This document shows positions 29,468 to 38,825 of a stretch of DNA of 64,000 bases, piece by piece; position 1 is the first letter of the stretch; the number at the start of each line of letters is the position of its first letter. The notes beneath the pieces are model-generated. The model had not been told where the DNA came from. It did no database searches and saw only the letters and a list, made by a program, of their open reading frames with translations. This stretch comes from Candidatus Ferrigenium altingense (GTDB taxonomy: Bacteria; Pseudomonadota; Gammaproteobacteria; Burkholderiales; Gallionellaceae): assembly GCA_020621985.1 (NCBI GenBank), contig JAHRYS010000002.1:305730-369729 (forward strand), given 5' to 3'. A program made the position numbers and the translations under genes.

Positions 29468-29504
29468 AAATTCCAACATCACTCTATCAATCACTGGAGA
29501 CAAA

Positions 29505-29846
29505 ATGAGCGGTTTACCCAAATGCCCGAAATGCAGTTCGGAATTCACCTACGAAGACGGGAGCAACTATATCTGCCCCGAGTGCGCGCATGAGTGGCCC
29601 AAGGACGCACCTGCCGAGAGCGGCGAGCAGAAGCGCGTGTACAAGGATGCGTTCGGCAATGTGCTGGCCGACGGCGACACGGTCACGGTGATCAAGGATT
29701 TGAAGATCAAGGGCTCGTCTGCGGTGGTCAAGGTGGGAACCAAGGTGAAGAACATCCGTCTGACCGACGGCGACCATGACATCGACTGCAAGATCGACGG
29801 CATCGGCGCGATGCAATTGAAAACCGAATTCGTGAAGAAAGCTTGA
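29505..29846 (+). CDS. PhnA/YjdM-family zinc-ribbon protein
   Basis: [28 protein letters not shown]...[25 protein letters not shown]. Confidence 0.95.
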   Translation: MSGLPKCPKCSSEFTYEDGSNYICPECAHEWPKDAPAESGEQKRVYKDAFGNVLADGDTVTVIKDLKIKGSSAVVKVGTKVKNIRLTDGDHDIDCKIDGIGAMQLKTEFVKKA

Positions 29847-29858
29847 TGGGGTTCTGAT

Positions 29859-30068
29859 ATGGGTGGCTGGGGTTGTCCGCACGAGGTTGACGGCAAATGC
29901 CAGAAGGTGAATAACTTGCCCTGCGATCCGGCGATGAAGGGGTGCGTGCTGTTCGGCCGTTTCGTCTGGGGGGACCAGAGCAAGAACCGTCCCGCCGGGG
30001 GATGGGGCGGCAACGAGCAGCCACCTGAAGAAGACATTAACCCTCAAGAGCCATCAAAGAAAGAGTGA
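29859..30068 (+). CDS. Small Cys-containing hypothetical protein (69 aa)
   Basis: CPHEVDGKCQKVNNLPCDPAMKGCVLFGRF; co-directional with phnA-like gene. Confidence 0.65.
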   Translation: MGGWGCPHEVDGKCQKVNNLPCDPAMKGCVLFGRFVWGDQSKNRPAGGWGGNEQPPEEDINPQEPSKKE

Positions 30069-30859
30069 TGGCCTTTCCAGAAACCGGCAAAGCATATAAC
30101 CCGCTGCCTTCGTTGAATCCCATCCTCGTACCGCCGCCTAGCCTCGATCTCATCTACCAAGACGACGCCCTCATCGTGGCGGATAAGCCCGCCGGGCTGC
30201 TGGCCGTGCCGGGACGCGGGGCGGACAAGCAAGATTGTCTGGCGAGCCGCGTGCAGGCCGAGTTTCCCGATGCGCTGATCGTGCACCGCCTGGATATGGC
30301 GACTTCCGGATTGCTGCTGTTCGCGCGCGGTGCGGAGATGCAGCGCCGCCTGTCGCATCTGTTCCGCGAACGTGAAGTTCAAAAACGCTATGTGGCGGTG
30401 GTGTCCGGCAGGCTGGAGTTGTTGTCCGGCGAGATCGATCTGCCGCTGATTCGCGACTGGCCAAACCGGCCACGGCAGAAAGTCGACCATGAGTCGGGCA
30501 AGCCCTCGCTTACGCGCTATCGGGTGCTAGGGTATGAGAAAACCGTTCGAGCTGACCCTTCGACAGGGCTCAGGACTAAAGGCTTTGTCGAAGCCCGTTC
30601 AGCATCTGACCATTCACCCTTCGACAAGCTCAGGGCGAACGGTTTTGCCGACACTACTCGCGTGGAGCTGGAGCCGGTCACCGGCCGCACCCACCAGTTG
30701 CGGGTGCACATGGCGGCCATCGGGCATCCGATTATGGGCGATGCGTTGTACGGGGCAGAGGGCAGGGCGGAGCGGTTGCTGCTGCATGCCAGCGCGCTGA
30801 GCTTTGCCCATCCGCTCAATGCGGAAATGCTGAGCTTGGCAAGTGAGCCGCCGTTTTAG
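30065..30859 (+). CDS. RluA-family pseudouridine synthase carrying an in-frame repeat insertion
   Basis: VHRLDMATSGLLLFARG, VELEPVTGRTHQLRVHMAAIGHPIMGD; interrupted by ADPSTGLRTKG..SPFDKLRANG. Confidence 0.93.
   Translation: MMAFPETGKAYNPLPSLNPILVPPPSLDLIYQDDALIVADKPAGLLAVPGRGADKQDCLASRVQAEFPDALIVHRLDMATSGLLLFARGAEMQRRLSHLFREREVQKRYVAVVSGRLELLSGEIDLPLIRDWPNRPRQKVDHESGKPSLTRYRVLGYEKTVRADPSTGLRTKGFVEARSASDHSPFDKLRANGFADTTRVELEPVTGRTHQLRVHMAAIGHPIMGDALYGAEGRAERLLLHASALSFAHPLNAEMLSLASEPPF
30539..30645. repeat. Palindromic dispersed repeat, family E copy 1 (inside the RluA-family gene)
   Basis: AAAACCGTTCG..CCCTTCGACAGGGCTCA ... CCCTTCGACAAGCTCAGGGCGAACGGTTTT. Confidence 0.88.
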
Positions 30860-32350
30860 CTAGATATTCAGCCGCCGGTATTGCACCGCCTCGGCGATAT
30901 GTTTTGCTTCAATCCCATCCACCCCTTCCAGATCGGCGATGCTGCGCGCGACCTTGAGCACGCGGTGGTAGGCGCGCGCGGAGAAGTTGAGGCGGCTGAT
31001 CGCTTGTTGCAGCAGCGCGGCGCCTTGCGCATCCGGCGTGCATAGCGCGTCGGTCTCGCTCACCGAAAGCTGCGCGTTGGCCTTGTCCTGGCGCGCGAAC
31101 TGGCGCTGCCGCGCGATCTCGACGCGCGCCTGCAAGTCGGCGCTGGCTTCGCCGTCCGCCTTGTTGAACAGGTCGTCCTGCGCCACGGCGGGTACTTCGA
31201 TCTGGATGTCGATGCGGTCCAGCAGCGGGCCGGAAATCTTGCTGCGGTAGCGGGTGACCTGATCCGGTGTGCAGCGGCATTTGCCGTTGTAGTGGCCGAG
31301 ATAGCCGCACGGACAGGGGTTCATCGCGGCAATGAGCTGGAACTGCGCGGGGAAATCGGCGCGCCGCGCGGCGCGCGAAATGGTGATGCGCCCCGATTCC
31401 ATCGGTTCGCGCAACACTTCCAGCACGCTGCGCTCGAATTCCGGCAACTCATCGAGAAACAACACGCCGTGCAAGGCCATCGAGATTTCGCCGGGGCGCG
31501 GATTGCTGCCGCCGCCGACCAGCGCCACGCCGGACGCGGTGTGGTGCGGCGATCGGTATGGGCGCGCCTTCCATTTCGCCACATCGAAGCTGCCATCCAG
31601 CGATTGCAGCGCCGCACTCTGCAACGCCTCGGCCTCGGACATCTGCGGCAGGATGCCGGGGAAGCGCGCCGCCAGCATGGATTTGCCGGTGCCCGGCGGG
31701 CCGACCATCAGCACGCTGTGCCCGCCTGCGGCGGCAATTTCCAGCGCGCGCTTGACCTGCGCCTGCCCTTTGACTTCGCGCATATCCGGGTAGTGCGGCG
31801 CGATGGTTTGCGGCTGGCTGATATACGGCGCGAGGGTTGCGCGTCCGGCGAGATGTGCGGCCACTTGCAGCAGCGATTGCGCCGGATACACGGTTGCCTC
31901 CTCCACCAGCGCGGCTTCGGCGGCATTCGCCTGCGGCAGGATGAAGGCGCGCCCGCTGTTGGCAGCGCGGTAGGTCATCGCCAGCGCACCGCGTATCGGG
32001 CGCAGCTCGCCGGTCAGCGCGAGCTCTCCGGCATATTCATATTCGGCGAGCTTGTCGGAGGGAATCTGCCCGGTCGCGGCGAGGATGCCGAGCGCGATGG
32101 GCAGATCGAAGCGCCCGCTTTCCTTGGGCAGATCGGCGGGGGCGAGATTGACGGTGATGCGGCGCGCCGGAAAATCGAACTGGCAGTTCTGCAACGCGGC
32201 GCGTACCCGATCCTTGCTTTCCTTGACTTCGGTTTCCGGCAAACCGACGATGGTGAAACTGGGCAGGCCGTTGGCAAGGTGCACCTCGACGGTGACCAGC
32301 GCCGCCTCCATGCCGGACAATGCGCGGCTGTATAGGACAGCCAGGCTCAT
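30860..32350 (-). CDS. comM: YifB/ComM-family Mg-chelatase-like AAA ATPase
   Basis: VGPPGTGKSMLAARFPGILP, LFLDELPEF, MNPCPCGY. Confidence 0.95.
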   Translation of the reverse strand: MSLAVLYSRALSGMEAALVTVEVHLANGLPSFTIVGLPETEVKESKDRVRAALQNCQFDFPARRITVNLAPADLPKESGRFDLPIALGILAATGQIPSDKLAEYEYAGELALTGELRPIRGALAMTYRAANSGRAFILPQANAAEAALVEEATVYPAQSLLQVAAHLAGRATLAPYISQPQTIAPHYPDMREVKGQAQVKRALEIAAAGGHSVLMVGPPGTGKSMLAARFPGILPQMSEAEALQSAALQSLDGSFDVAKWKARPYRSPHHTASGVALVGGGSNPRPGEISMALHGVLFLDELPEFERSVLEVLREPMESGRITISRAARRADFPAQFQLIAAMNPCPCGYLGHYNGKCRCTPDQVTRYRSKISGPLLDRIDIQIEVPAVAQDDLFNKADGEASADLQARVEIARQRQFARQDKANAQLSVSETDALCTPDAQGAALLQQAISRLNFSARAYHRVLKVARSIADLEGVDGIEAKHIAEAVQYRRLNI

Positions 32351-32352
32351 AA

Positions 32353-32601
32353 TTACTTCGCGGTCGTGTTGCTTTGCGCCTCCAGTTTAGCGACACGCGC
32401 TTCCAGCGCGGTGAGTTGTTCGCGCGCGCGTCCCAGCACTTGCGCCTGAACGTCGAACTCTTCGCGCGTTACCAGGTCGAGCTTGGCGAAGCCTTGCGCG
32501 AGCATGGCGCGGACATTTTTCTCAATATCTTTGGCGGGGCTGTTCTTCAACAATTCGCTTAGTTTGGCGGACAGGTCATCAAAAATCTTCGTGTTAGGCA
32601 T
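32353..32601 (-). CDS. ubiK: Ubiquinone biosynthesis accessory factor UbiK (YqiC)
   Basis: Small coiled-coil protein: DLSAKLSELLKNSPAKDIEKNVRAMLAQGFAKLDLVTREEFDVQ. Confidence 0.9.
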   Translation of the reverse strand: MPNTKIFDDLSAKLSELLKNSPAKDIEKNVRAMLAQGFAKLDLVTREEFDVQAQVLGRAREQLTALEARVAKLEAQSNTTAK

Positions 32602-32660
32602 GGTTCAGTCTCCCTTGGTTAGTACGGTTCGAAGTGTAGCAATTTAAGCGCTTGCTTGCC

Positions 32661-32785
32661 GCACCTAATGGGTGCAATGGCGTTTTTAGGAGCACCAAGA
32701 GCATGCGCAGGCTTGCACCGGCAGATAAGCGGCCGCCGCAACACTTTGTAATTAGAGCGTAATTTAACTTGGCACGCATCCTGCT
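32661..32785 (+). promoter_or_regulatory. NtrC enhancer sites plus sigma54 promoter (candidate)
   Basis: GCACCTAATGGGTGCA (32661-32676), degenerate GCACCAAGAGCATGC (32692-32706), TTGGCACGCATCCTGCT (32769-32785). Confidence 0.7.
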
Positions 32786-32840
32786 GTGAAAGATATGCGG
32801 AGGTTGTTATCCCGTTATCAACTTGAGGAAAGGAAGCGTG

Positions 32841-33656
32841 ATGAAAATGAACAAAGTGAGTTTCAGCGAAGCTAAGAGCAAATTGCCAAAATTTTTGATG
32901 TTGGCTGCGTTATCAGTGCCCGGCGCAGCGATGGCGGCGGATGCGCCGGCATCCCCGCATATGCTTGCCGCGAATGCCGGTTTCACCACCGACTATATTT
33001 TCCGTGGCATCTCGCAAACATCCACCAACCCTGCGGTGCAAGGGGGCATTGACTACATGCATTCCAATGGTCTGTATGCGGGGATGTGGGGTTCGAACGT
33101 GAGCTGGATCGCCGACAGCGGTGCGGTGGCGACCGGCAGCGTTACCATGGAGCTGGACACCTACTTCGGTTTTCGCAATACCCTCGCCAATGAGGTCACC
33201 TACGACGTCGGCTTTATCCGCTACAACTACCTGGGCAGCTATACCGCGAATACGGCGGGCGGTTTTGCCAAGGCCGACACCGATGAAATCTACGGCGCGA
33301 TCGGCTACAAGTGGGTCACCGCCAAGTATTCCTACGGTCTGGGGCAGTTCCTGACGGTTCCCGGTGCGGCAGGCACTAACTACCTTGAGATTAACGCCAG
33401 CGTTCCCGTGGCCGACACCGGCATCACCTTCGGCGCGCATATCGGCAAGCAGACCTACAAGGGCGCCGCTGCTGCGGCCTTCGCCAATACGCCGACCTAC
33501 ACCGACTACAAGCTGAGCGTGTCCAGGGACTTTGGCGGTTACGTGGTCGGCCTGGCCTACACCGATACCAATGCCAGCCCGTTCTACACCTATCCGGCAT
33601 TTGGCGGCAACTGGGGCAAGGGCACAGCTGTATTGTCGGTGACACGTTCATTTTAA
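32841..33656 (+). CDS. TorF-family putative porin
   Basis: Signal peptide, ANAGFTTDYIFRGISQTSTNPAVQGGIDYMHSNGLYAGMWGSNVSW; C-terminal aromatic residue. Confidence 0.92.
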   Translation: MKMNKVSFSEAKSKLPKFLMLAALSVPGAAMAADAPASPHMLAANAGFTTDYIFRGISQTSTNPAVQGGIDYMHSNGLYAGMWGSNVSWIADSGAVATGSVTMELDTYFGFRNTLANEVTYDVGFIRYNYLGSYTANTAGGFAKADTDEIYGAIGYKWVTAKYSYGLGQFLTVPGAAGTNYLEINASVPVADTGITFGAHIGKQTYKGAAAAAFANTPTYTDYKLSVSRDFGGYVVGLAYTDTNASPFYTYPAFGGNWGKGTAVLSVTRSF

Positions 33657-33697
33657 ATAAACCGCTGGGGCGATTTCTGCCCCTTCACATGGAATAG

Positions 33698-34045
<348 letters not shown>

Positions 34046-34072
34046 ACCGGAAGCGTTATAAGGAGTCATGCC

Positions 34073-35458
34073 ATGAAGAAATTGTTAGCACTCTTTGCAT
34101 TGATGGCTGTGCTATGCGGCTCGTCCGCAACGGCATTTGCCGAGCAGGCTGTCATTGCGGCAGCGCCTGTGCCCAACAAGGGCGACACCGCCTGGATGCT
34201 GATCGCAACCATTCTCGTCATCCTCATGTCGCTGCCCGGCCTGGCGTTGTTCTACGGCGGCCTGGTGCGCGTCAAGAACATGCTGTCGGTGCTAGCGCAA
34301 GTGTTCGCGATCTTCTGCCTGATCTCGATCCTGTGGGTGGTTTACGGCTACAGCCTGGCGTTCACGGCGGGCGGCGGCATGAACGATTTCATCGGCGGAT
34401 TTTCCAAGGCGTTCCTCGCCGGGGTCAATACCGATGCAGTGGTGGAAACCTTCAGCAAGGGCGTAGTGATCCCCGAGATGCTATTCATGGTGTTCCAGCT
34501 CACCTTCGCGGCGATCACCGTGGCATTGACCGTGGGCGGCTTTGCCGAGCGCATCAAGTTCTCCGCGCTGCTGGTGTTCGCCGCGCTGTGGTTCACCTTC
34601 TCCTACCTGCCGATGGCGCATATGGTGTGGTTCTGGGGCGGCCCATCTGCGTATGGTGACGCGGCCGGCTTCATCTTCGGCAAGGGTGCACTGGACTTCG
34701 CGGGCGGCACGGTCGTGCATATCAACGCCGCGATGGCTGCATTGATGGGTGCCATCGTGCTGGGCAAGCGCATCGGCTACGGCAGGGAAGCCATGGCGCC
34801 GCACAGCCTAACCATGACCATGATCGGTGCATCGCTGCTGTGGGTGGGCTGGTTCGGTTTCAACGCCGGTTCCAACCTCGAAGCCACCGGCACTGCAGTG
34901 CTGGCGATGGTGAATACCGTGGTCGCAACGGCCGCCGCCGCGTTCTCATGGATGCTTGCGGAATGGCTGCTGAAGGGCAAACCGAGCATGCTGGGGCTGG
35001 CTTCCGGCGCGGTTGCGGGCCTGGTTGCGGTCACCCCGGCATGCGGCTTCATCGGCCCGATGGGCGCGATCGTGCTCGGCCTGATGGCGGGTGTGGTGTG
35101 CTTCTGGGGTGTCACCGGCCTGAAGAAACTGCTCGGTATTGACGACTCGCTGGACGTGTTCGGCATCCACGGTGTCGGCGGCATCCTGGGCGCGTTGGGC
35201 ACCGGCGTGCTGGCGGCGCCCAGCCTCGGCGGCACCGGCGTGTATGACTACGCCGCGGGCAAAGTGGCGGAGTACTCCATCATCGGCCAGGTGACCAGTC
35301 AAGCATGGGGCGTAGGTGTGACGATCCTGTGGTCGGGCATCGTCAGCTTCGTGCTGTTCAAGCTGATCGATCTGGTGATGGGTTTGCGTGTGCCGGAAGA
35401 AGCGGAGCGCGAAGGCCTGGACACCACCTCTCACGGTGAACGGGCATACAGCTTGTGA
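34073..35458 (+). CDS. amtB: Ammonium transporter
   Basis: DTAWMLIATILVILMSLPGLALFYGGLVR, DFAGGTVVHINA, VFGIHGVGGILGALG. Confidence 0.97.
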   Translation: MKKLLALFALMAVLCGSSATAFAEQAVIAAAPVPNKGDTAWMLIATILVILMSLPGLALFYGGLVRVKNMLSVLAQVFAIFCLISILWVVYGYSLAFTAGGGMNDFIGGFSKAFLAGVNTDAVVETFSKGVVIPEMLFMVFQLTFAAITVALTVGGFAERIKFSALLVFAALWFTFSYLPMAHMVWFWGGPSAYGDAAGFIFGKGALDFAGGTVVHINAAMAALMGAIVLGKRIGYGREAMAPHSLTMTMIGASLLWVGWFGFNAGSNLEATGTAVLAMVNTVVATAAAAFSWMLAEWLLKGKPSMLGLASGAVAGLVAVTPACGFIGPMGAIVLGLMAGVVCFWGVTGLKKLLGIDDSLDVFGIHGVGGILGALGTGVLAAPSLGGTGVYDYAAGKVAEYSIIGQVTSQAWGVGVTILWSGIVSFVLFKLIDLVMGLRVPEEAEREGLDTTSHGERAYSL

Positions 35459-35463
35459 ATGCC

Positions 35464-35542
35464 GTAGGGGCGCAATTTATTGCGCCCTTCTTCTGATTTC
35501 TGATGTGTGAATAGATCAGGGCGCGATAAATCGCGCCCCTAC
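35464..35542. repeat. Palindromic dispersed repeat, family C copy 1
   Basis: GTAGGGGCGCAATTTATTGCGCCC ... GGGCGCGATAAATCGCGCCCCTAC. Confidence 0.88.
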
Positions 35543-35549
35543 AAATAAT

Positions 35550-37988
35550 ATGACAACTAGAAAGAAGACAAGGCTGGTAGTCATCGGCAACGGCATGGCC
35601 GGGATGCGCACACTGGAAGAGTTGCTCAAGCTCGCCCCGGATATGTACGACATCACCGTGTTTGGTGCAGAACCACACGGCAACTACAACCGCATCCTGC
35701 TGTCGCCGGTGCTCGCCGGTGAAATGACGATCAAGGACATCATGCTCAACGATGTCGATTGGTACGCGCAAAACGGCATAACCCTGCATCTGAACAAGAA
35801 GGTGACGCAGATCGACCGCGTGCGGCGCAAAGTGATCGCGGGCGACGGCACCGAAGCCGATTATGACCGCCTGCTACTCGCCACCGGTTCCAACCCGTTC
35901 ATGCTGCCGGTACCGGGCAAGGATTTGCCCGGTGTAGTTTCCTACCGCGACATCAAGGATACCGACGAGATGATCGAAGCCGCATCGCGCTACCGCCACG
36001 CGGTGGTGATCGGCGGCGGGCTGCTCGGCTTGGAAGCGGCGAACGGCCTCAGGCTGCGCGGCATGGACGTGACCGTGGTGCATCTGATGCCGTGGCTGAT
36101 GGAGCGCCAGCTCGACCGCACCGCCGCCGGCCTGTTGCAGCAATCGCTGGAAGCCAAAGGACTCAAATTTCTGCTGGAAAAGCAGACCGCGGAACTGATC
36201 GCCGGAGAATCAGGGCGTGTCTGTGCGATCAAGTTTAAAGACGGTGAAACACTGTCCGCCGACCTGGTGGTGATGGCAGTTGGCATCCGCCCCAACACCG
36301 AACTGGCCGAAACCGCCAGCCTGTATTGCAACCGCGGCGTGGTGGTGAACGACACCATGCAGACTTACGACCCGCGCATCTACGCGGTGGGCGAATGTGT
36401 GTCGCATCGCGGCATCGCTTACGGGCTGGTGGCACCGCTGTTCGAGCAAGCCAAGGTGTGCGCCAATCATCTGGCGCAGCTCGGCATCAGCCGCTATACC
36501 GGTTCGGTGACTTCGACCAAGCTCAAAGTGACCGGCATCGACCTGTTTTCTGCGGGCGACTTTATTGGCGGCGAGGGCACGGAGGAAATCGTGTTGAGCG
36601 ATCCGTCCGGCGGCGTGTACAAAAAACTGGTGGTCAAGGACGACAAAATTGTCGGCGGCGTGCTGTATGGTGATACCGCAGAAGGGTCATGGTATTTCCA
36701 GTTATTGCGCGATGGCCAGAACATCCGCGAGTTGCGTGGCCGCCTGATGTCGGGCCAGAGTCATCTCGGCAACAGCGGGCATCAAGGCCAGAACAATGCG
36801 GCGTCCATGCCGGACGAAATGGAAGTGTGCGGCTGCAACGGCGTGTGCAAAGGCACCATCGTCAAGGCGATCAAGGAAAAAGGCCTGTTCACCCTGGAAG
36901 AAGTGCGCAAGCACACCAAGGCTTCGTCCTCCTGCGGTTCATGCACCGGGCTGGTGGAGCAGATCCTCGCCTCAACCATAGGCGGCGCCTACCAGCCTGT
37001 GGATGCCAGCAGAAAACCCCTGTGCGGTTGCACCGATTACACCCACGAAGAGATACGCAAGGCGATTGTTGAGCGCAAGTTGAAATCGATTCCAGAAGCG
37101 ATGGGGTTTTTTGAGTGGCGTAACGTGAACGGCTGCGCTTCCTGCCGTCCGGCGCTCAATTATTATTTGTTGTGCGCCTGGCCGCATGACTACCAAGATG
37201 ACCCGCAGTCGCGCTTCATCAATGAGCGCGCCCACGCCAATATCCAGAAGGACGGCAGCTATTCGGTCATACCGCGCATCTACGGCGGGGTGACCACGCC
37301 CGAGCAACTAAAGCGCATCGCCGAAGTGGCAGAGAAATATGCCGTGCCGACGGTGAAGCTCACCGGCGGACAACGTATCGACTTGCTCGGCGTGAAGAAG
37401 GAAGATTTGCCGAAAGTCTGGGCCGACCTCGACATGCCTTCCGGCTTTGCTTACGGCAAGTCGATTCGTACAGTTAAAACTTGTGTCGGCTCGGAGTGGT
37501 GCCGTTTTGGTGTACAGGATTCGACCAATTTGGGCATCGCCCTGGAGAAGGCGCTCGACCGCATGTGGGCGCCGCACAAGGTCAAGCTCGCCGTGTCCGG
37601 TTGTCCGCGCAACTGCGCCGAGGCCACCATCAAGGATGTCGGAATTGTCGGCGTCGATTCGGGCTGGGAAATCTACGTTGCCGGCAATGGCGGCATCAAG
37701 GCGGAAGTGTCGCTGTTTCTCGTCAAGGTGAAAAGTGCAGAGGAGGTGATGGAATATGCAAGCGCCTTTATCCAGCTCTACCGCGAGGAGGCGCGTTACC
37801 TCGACCGCACCGTGCACTGGGTGCAGCGCGTCGGCATGGACTATGTGAAGAAGCGCATCGTGGCAGATGCCGCAGGGCGCAAGGCGCTCCATGAGCGGCT
37901 TGCGGACGCGCTGCGCGATGAAAAAGACCCCTGGCAGGAACGCGTGCGCGGCGTGGAAGCTCAGGAGTTTGTGCCGATCAGGTTATAG
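35550..37988 (+). CDS. nirB: NAD(P)H-dependent nitrite reductase large subunit
   Basis: FAD/NAD domain, BFD [2Fe-2S] CGCNGVCKGT..CGSC, siroheme/4Fe4S TCVGSEWCRFG..SGCPRNCAEA. Confidence 0.96.
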   Translation: MTTRKKTRLVVIGNGMAGMRTLEELLKLAPDMYDITVFGAEPHGNYNRILLSPVLAGEMTIKDIMLNDVDWYAQNGITLHLNKKVTQIDRVRRKVIAGDGTEADYDRLLLATGSNPFMLPVPGKDLPGVVSYRDIKDTDEMIEAASRYRHAVVIGGGLLGLEAANGLRLRGMDVTVVHLMPWLMERQLDRTAAGLLQQSLEAKGLKFLLEKQTAELIAGESGRVCAIKFKDGETLSADLVVMAVGIRPNTELAETASLYCNRGVVVNDTMQTYDPRIYAVGECVSHRGIAYGLVAPLFEQAKVCANHLAQLGISRYTGSVTSTKLKVTGIDLFSAGDFIGGEGTEEIVLSDPSGGVYKKLVVKDDKIVGGVLYGDTAEGSWYFQLLRDGQNIRELRGRLMSGQSHLGNSGHQGQNNAASMPDEMEVCGCNGVCKGTIVKAIKEKGLFTLEEVRKHTKASSSCGSCTGLVEQILASTIGGAYQPVDASRKPLCGCTDYTHEEIRKAIVERKLKSIPEAMGFFEWRNVNGCASCRPALNYYLLCAWPHDYQDDPQSRFINERAHANIQKDGSYSVIPRIYGGVTTPEQLKRIAEVAEKYAVPTVKLTGGQRIDLLGVKKEDLPKVWADLDMPSGFAYGKSIRTVKTCVGSEWCRFGVQDSTNLGIALEKALDRMWAPHKVKLAVSGCPRNCAEATIKDVGIVGVDSGWEIYVAGNGGIKAEVSLFLVKVKSAEEVMEYASAFIQLYREEARYLDRTVHWVQRVGMDYVKKRIVADAAGRKALHERLADALRDEKDPWQERVRGVEAQEFVPIRL

Positions 37989-38009
37989 TCTTAAAAACAG
38001 GAGATGGCC

Positions 38010-38321
38010 ATGAGTGAATGGATGAGGGTATGCCCGCTGGAAGAAATTCCCCGGCTGGGTTCGCGGGTGGTGCAAACCGGGAAGGGTGACATCGCCGTGT
38101 TCCGCAATGGCCTGGACGAGGTTTTTGCGCTGAGAGACCAATGCCCGCACAAGGGCGGGCCGCTATCGCAGGGCATCGTGTTTGACCGCAAGGTGACCTG
38201 CCCGCTGCATAGCTTGACGGTGCAGCTCGACAGCGGGGAGGCGGTTGCGCCAGACGAGGGATGCACGCAACGCTACCGGGCACGCGTGGACAAGGGCGAG
38301 GTGTATCTCAATATCTCTTGA
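38010..38321 (+). CDS. nirD: Nitrite reductase small subunit (Rieske-like)
   Basis: CPHKGGPLSQGIVFDRKVTCPLHS; follows nirB. Confidence 0.94.
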   Translation: MSEWMRVCPLEEIPRLGSRVVQTGKGDIAVFRNGLDEVFALRDQCPHKGGPLSQGIVFDRKVTCPLHSLTVQLDSGEAVAPDEGCTQRYRARVDKGEVYLNIS

Positions 38322-38335
38322 TACCAGGAGTGTTG

Positions 38336-38803
38336 ATGGAAATTGAAATTTCGCAAGCGGAGTATAGAGACCTCGATCAACTGGCTGATCTGCTCGCCGA
38401 ACTGTTCACGCTGGAAAACGATTTCTGCCCGGATCGCGAAAAACAGTTGCACGGGTTGCGCCTGATTCTGGATAACCCGGCACTGGGCAGGCTCTTCGTG
38501 TTGCGCGATCAGGACAGGGTGGCGGGTATGGCGAACCTGCTGATCACCGTCAGTACGGCGGAAGGTTGCCGGGTGGCGGTATTGGAAGACGTGATAATCG
38601 GTAACGAGTATCGGGGCAAAGGACTGGGGCGGCGGCTGGTTGAGCATGTCCTCGCTTGGGCAAAGACTGATGGGATGACGCGCATTACCTTGCTGGCAGA
38701 TCGGGATAATAAAACCGCGCTGGGCTTTTACCGGAAGCTGGGCTTTGAGTATTCGCAGATGGTGGTGCTGCGCAGGCGGCTTATTTCTCTCTCAAGTTTG
38801 TAG
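38336..38803 (+). CDS. GNAT-family N-acetyltransferase
   Basis: VIIGNEYRGKGLGRRLVEHVLAWAK..FYRKLGFE. Confidence 0.92.
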   Translation: MEIEISQAEYRDLDQLADLLAELFTLENDFCPDREKQLHGLRLILDNPALGRLFVLRDQDRVAGMANLLITVSTAEGCRVAVLEDVIIGNEYRGKGLGRRLVEHVLAWAKTDGMTRITLLADRDNKTALGFYRKLGFEYSQMVVLRRRLISLSSL

Positions 38804-38825
38804 GTCGAGTTAGCGCAGCGTAAGC

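Noticed and set aside
32600-32650. GGTTCGAAGTGTAG considered as a tRNA T-loop
   Set aside because: No acceptor, D or anticodon arms can be arranged around it; no tRNA found in the window.
35464-35542. Palindromic repeats considered as CRISPR units
   Set aside because: Copies are isolated and kilobases apart, each internally palindromic, with no regular spacers and no cas genes.
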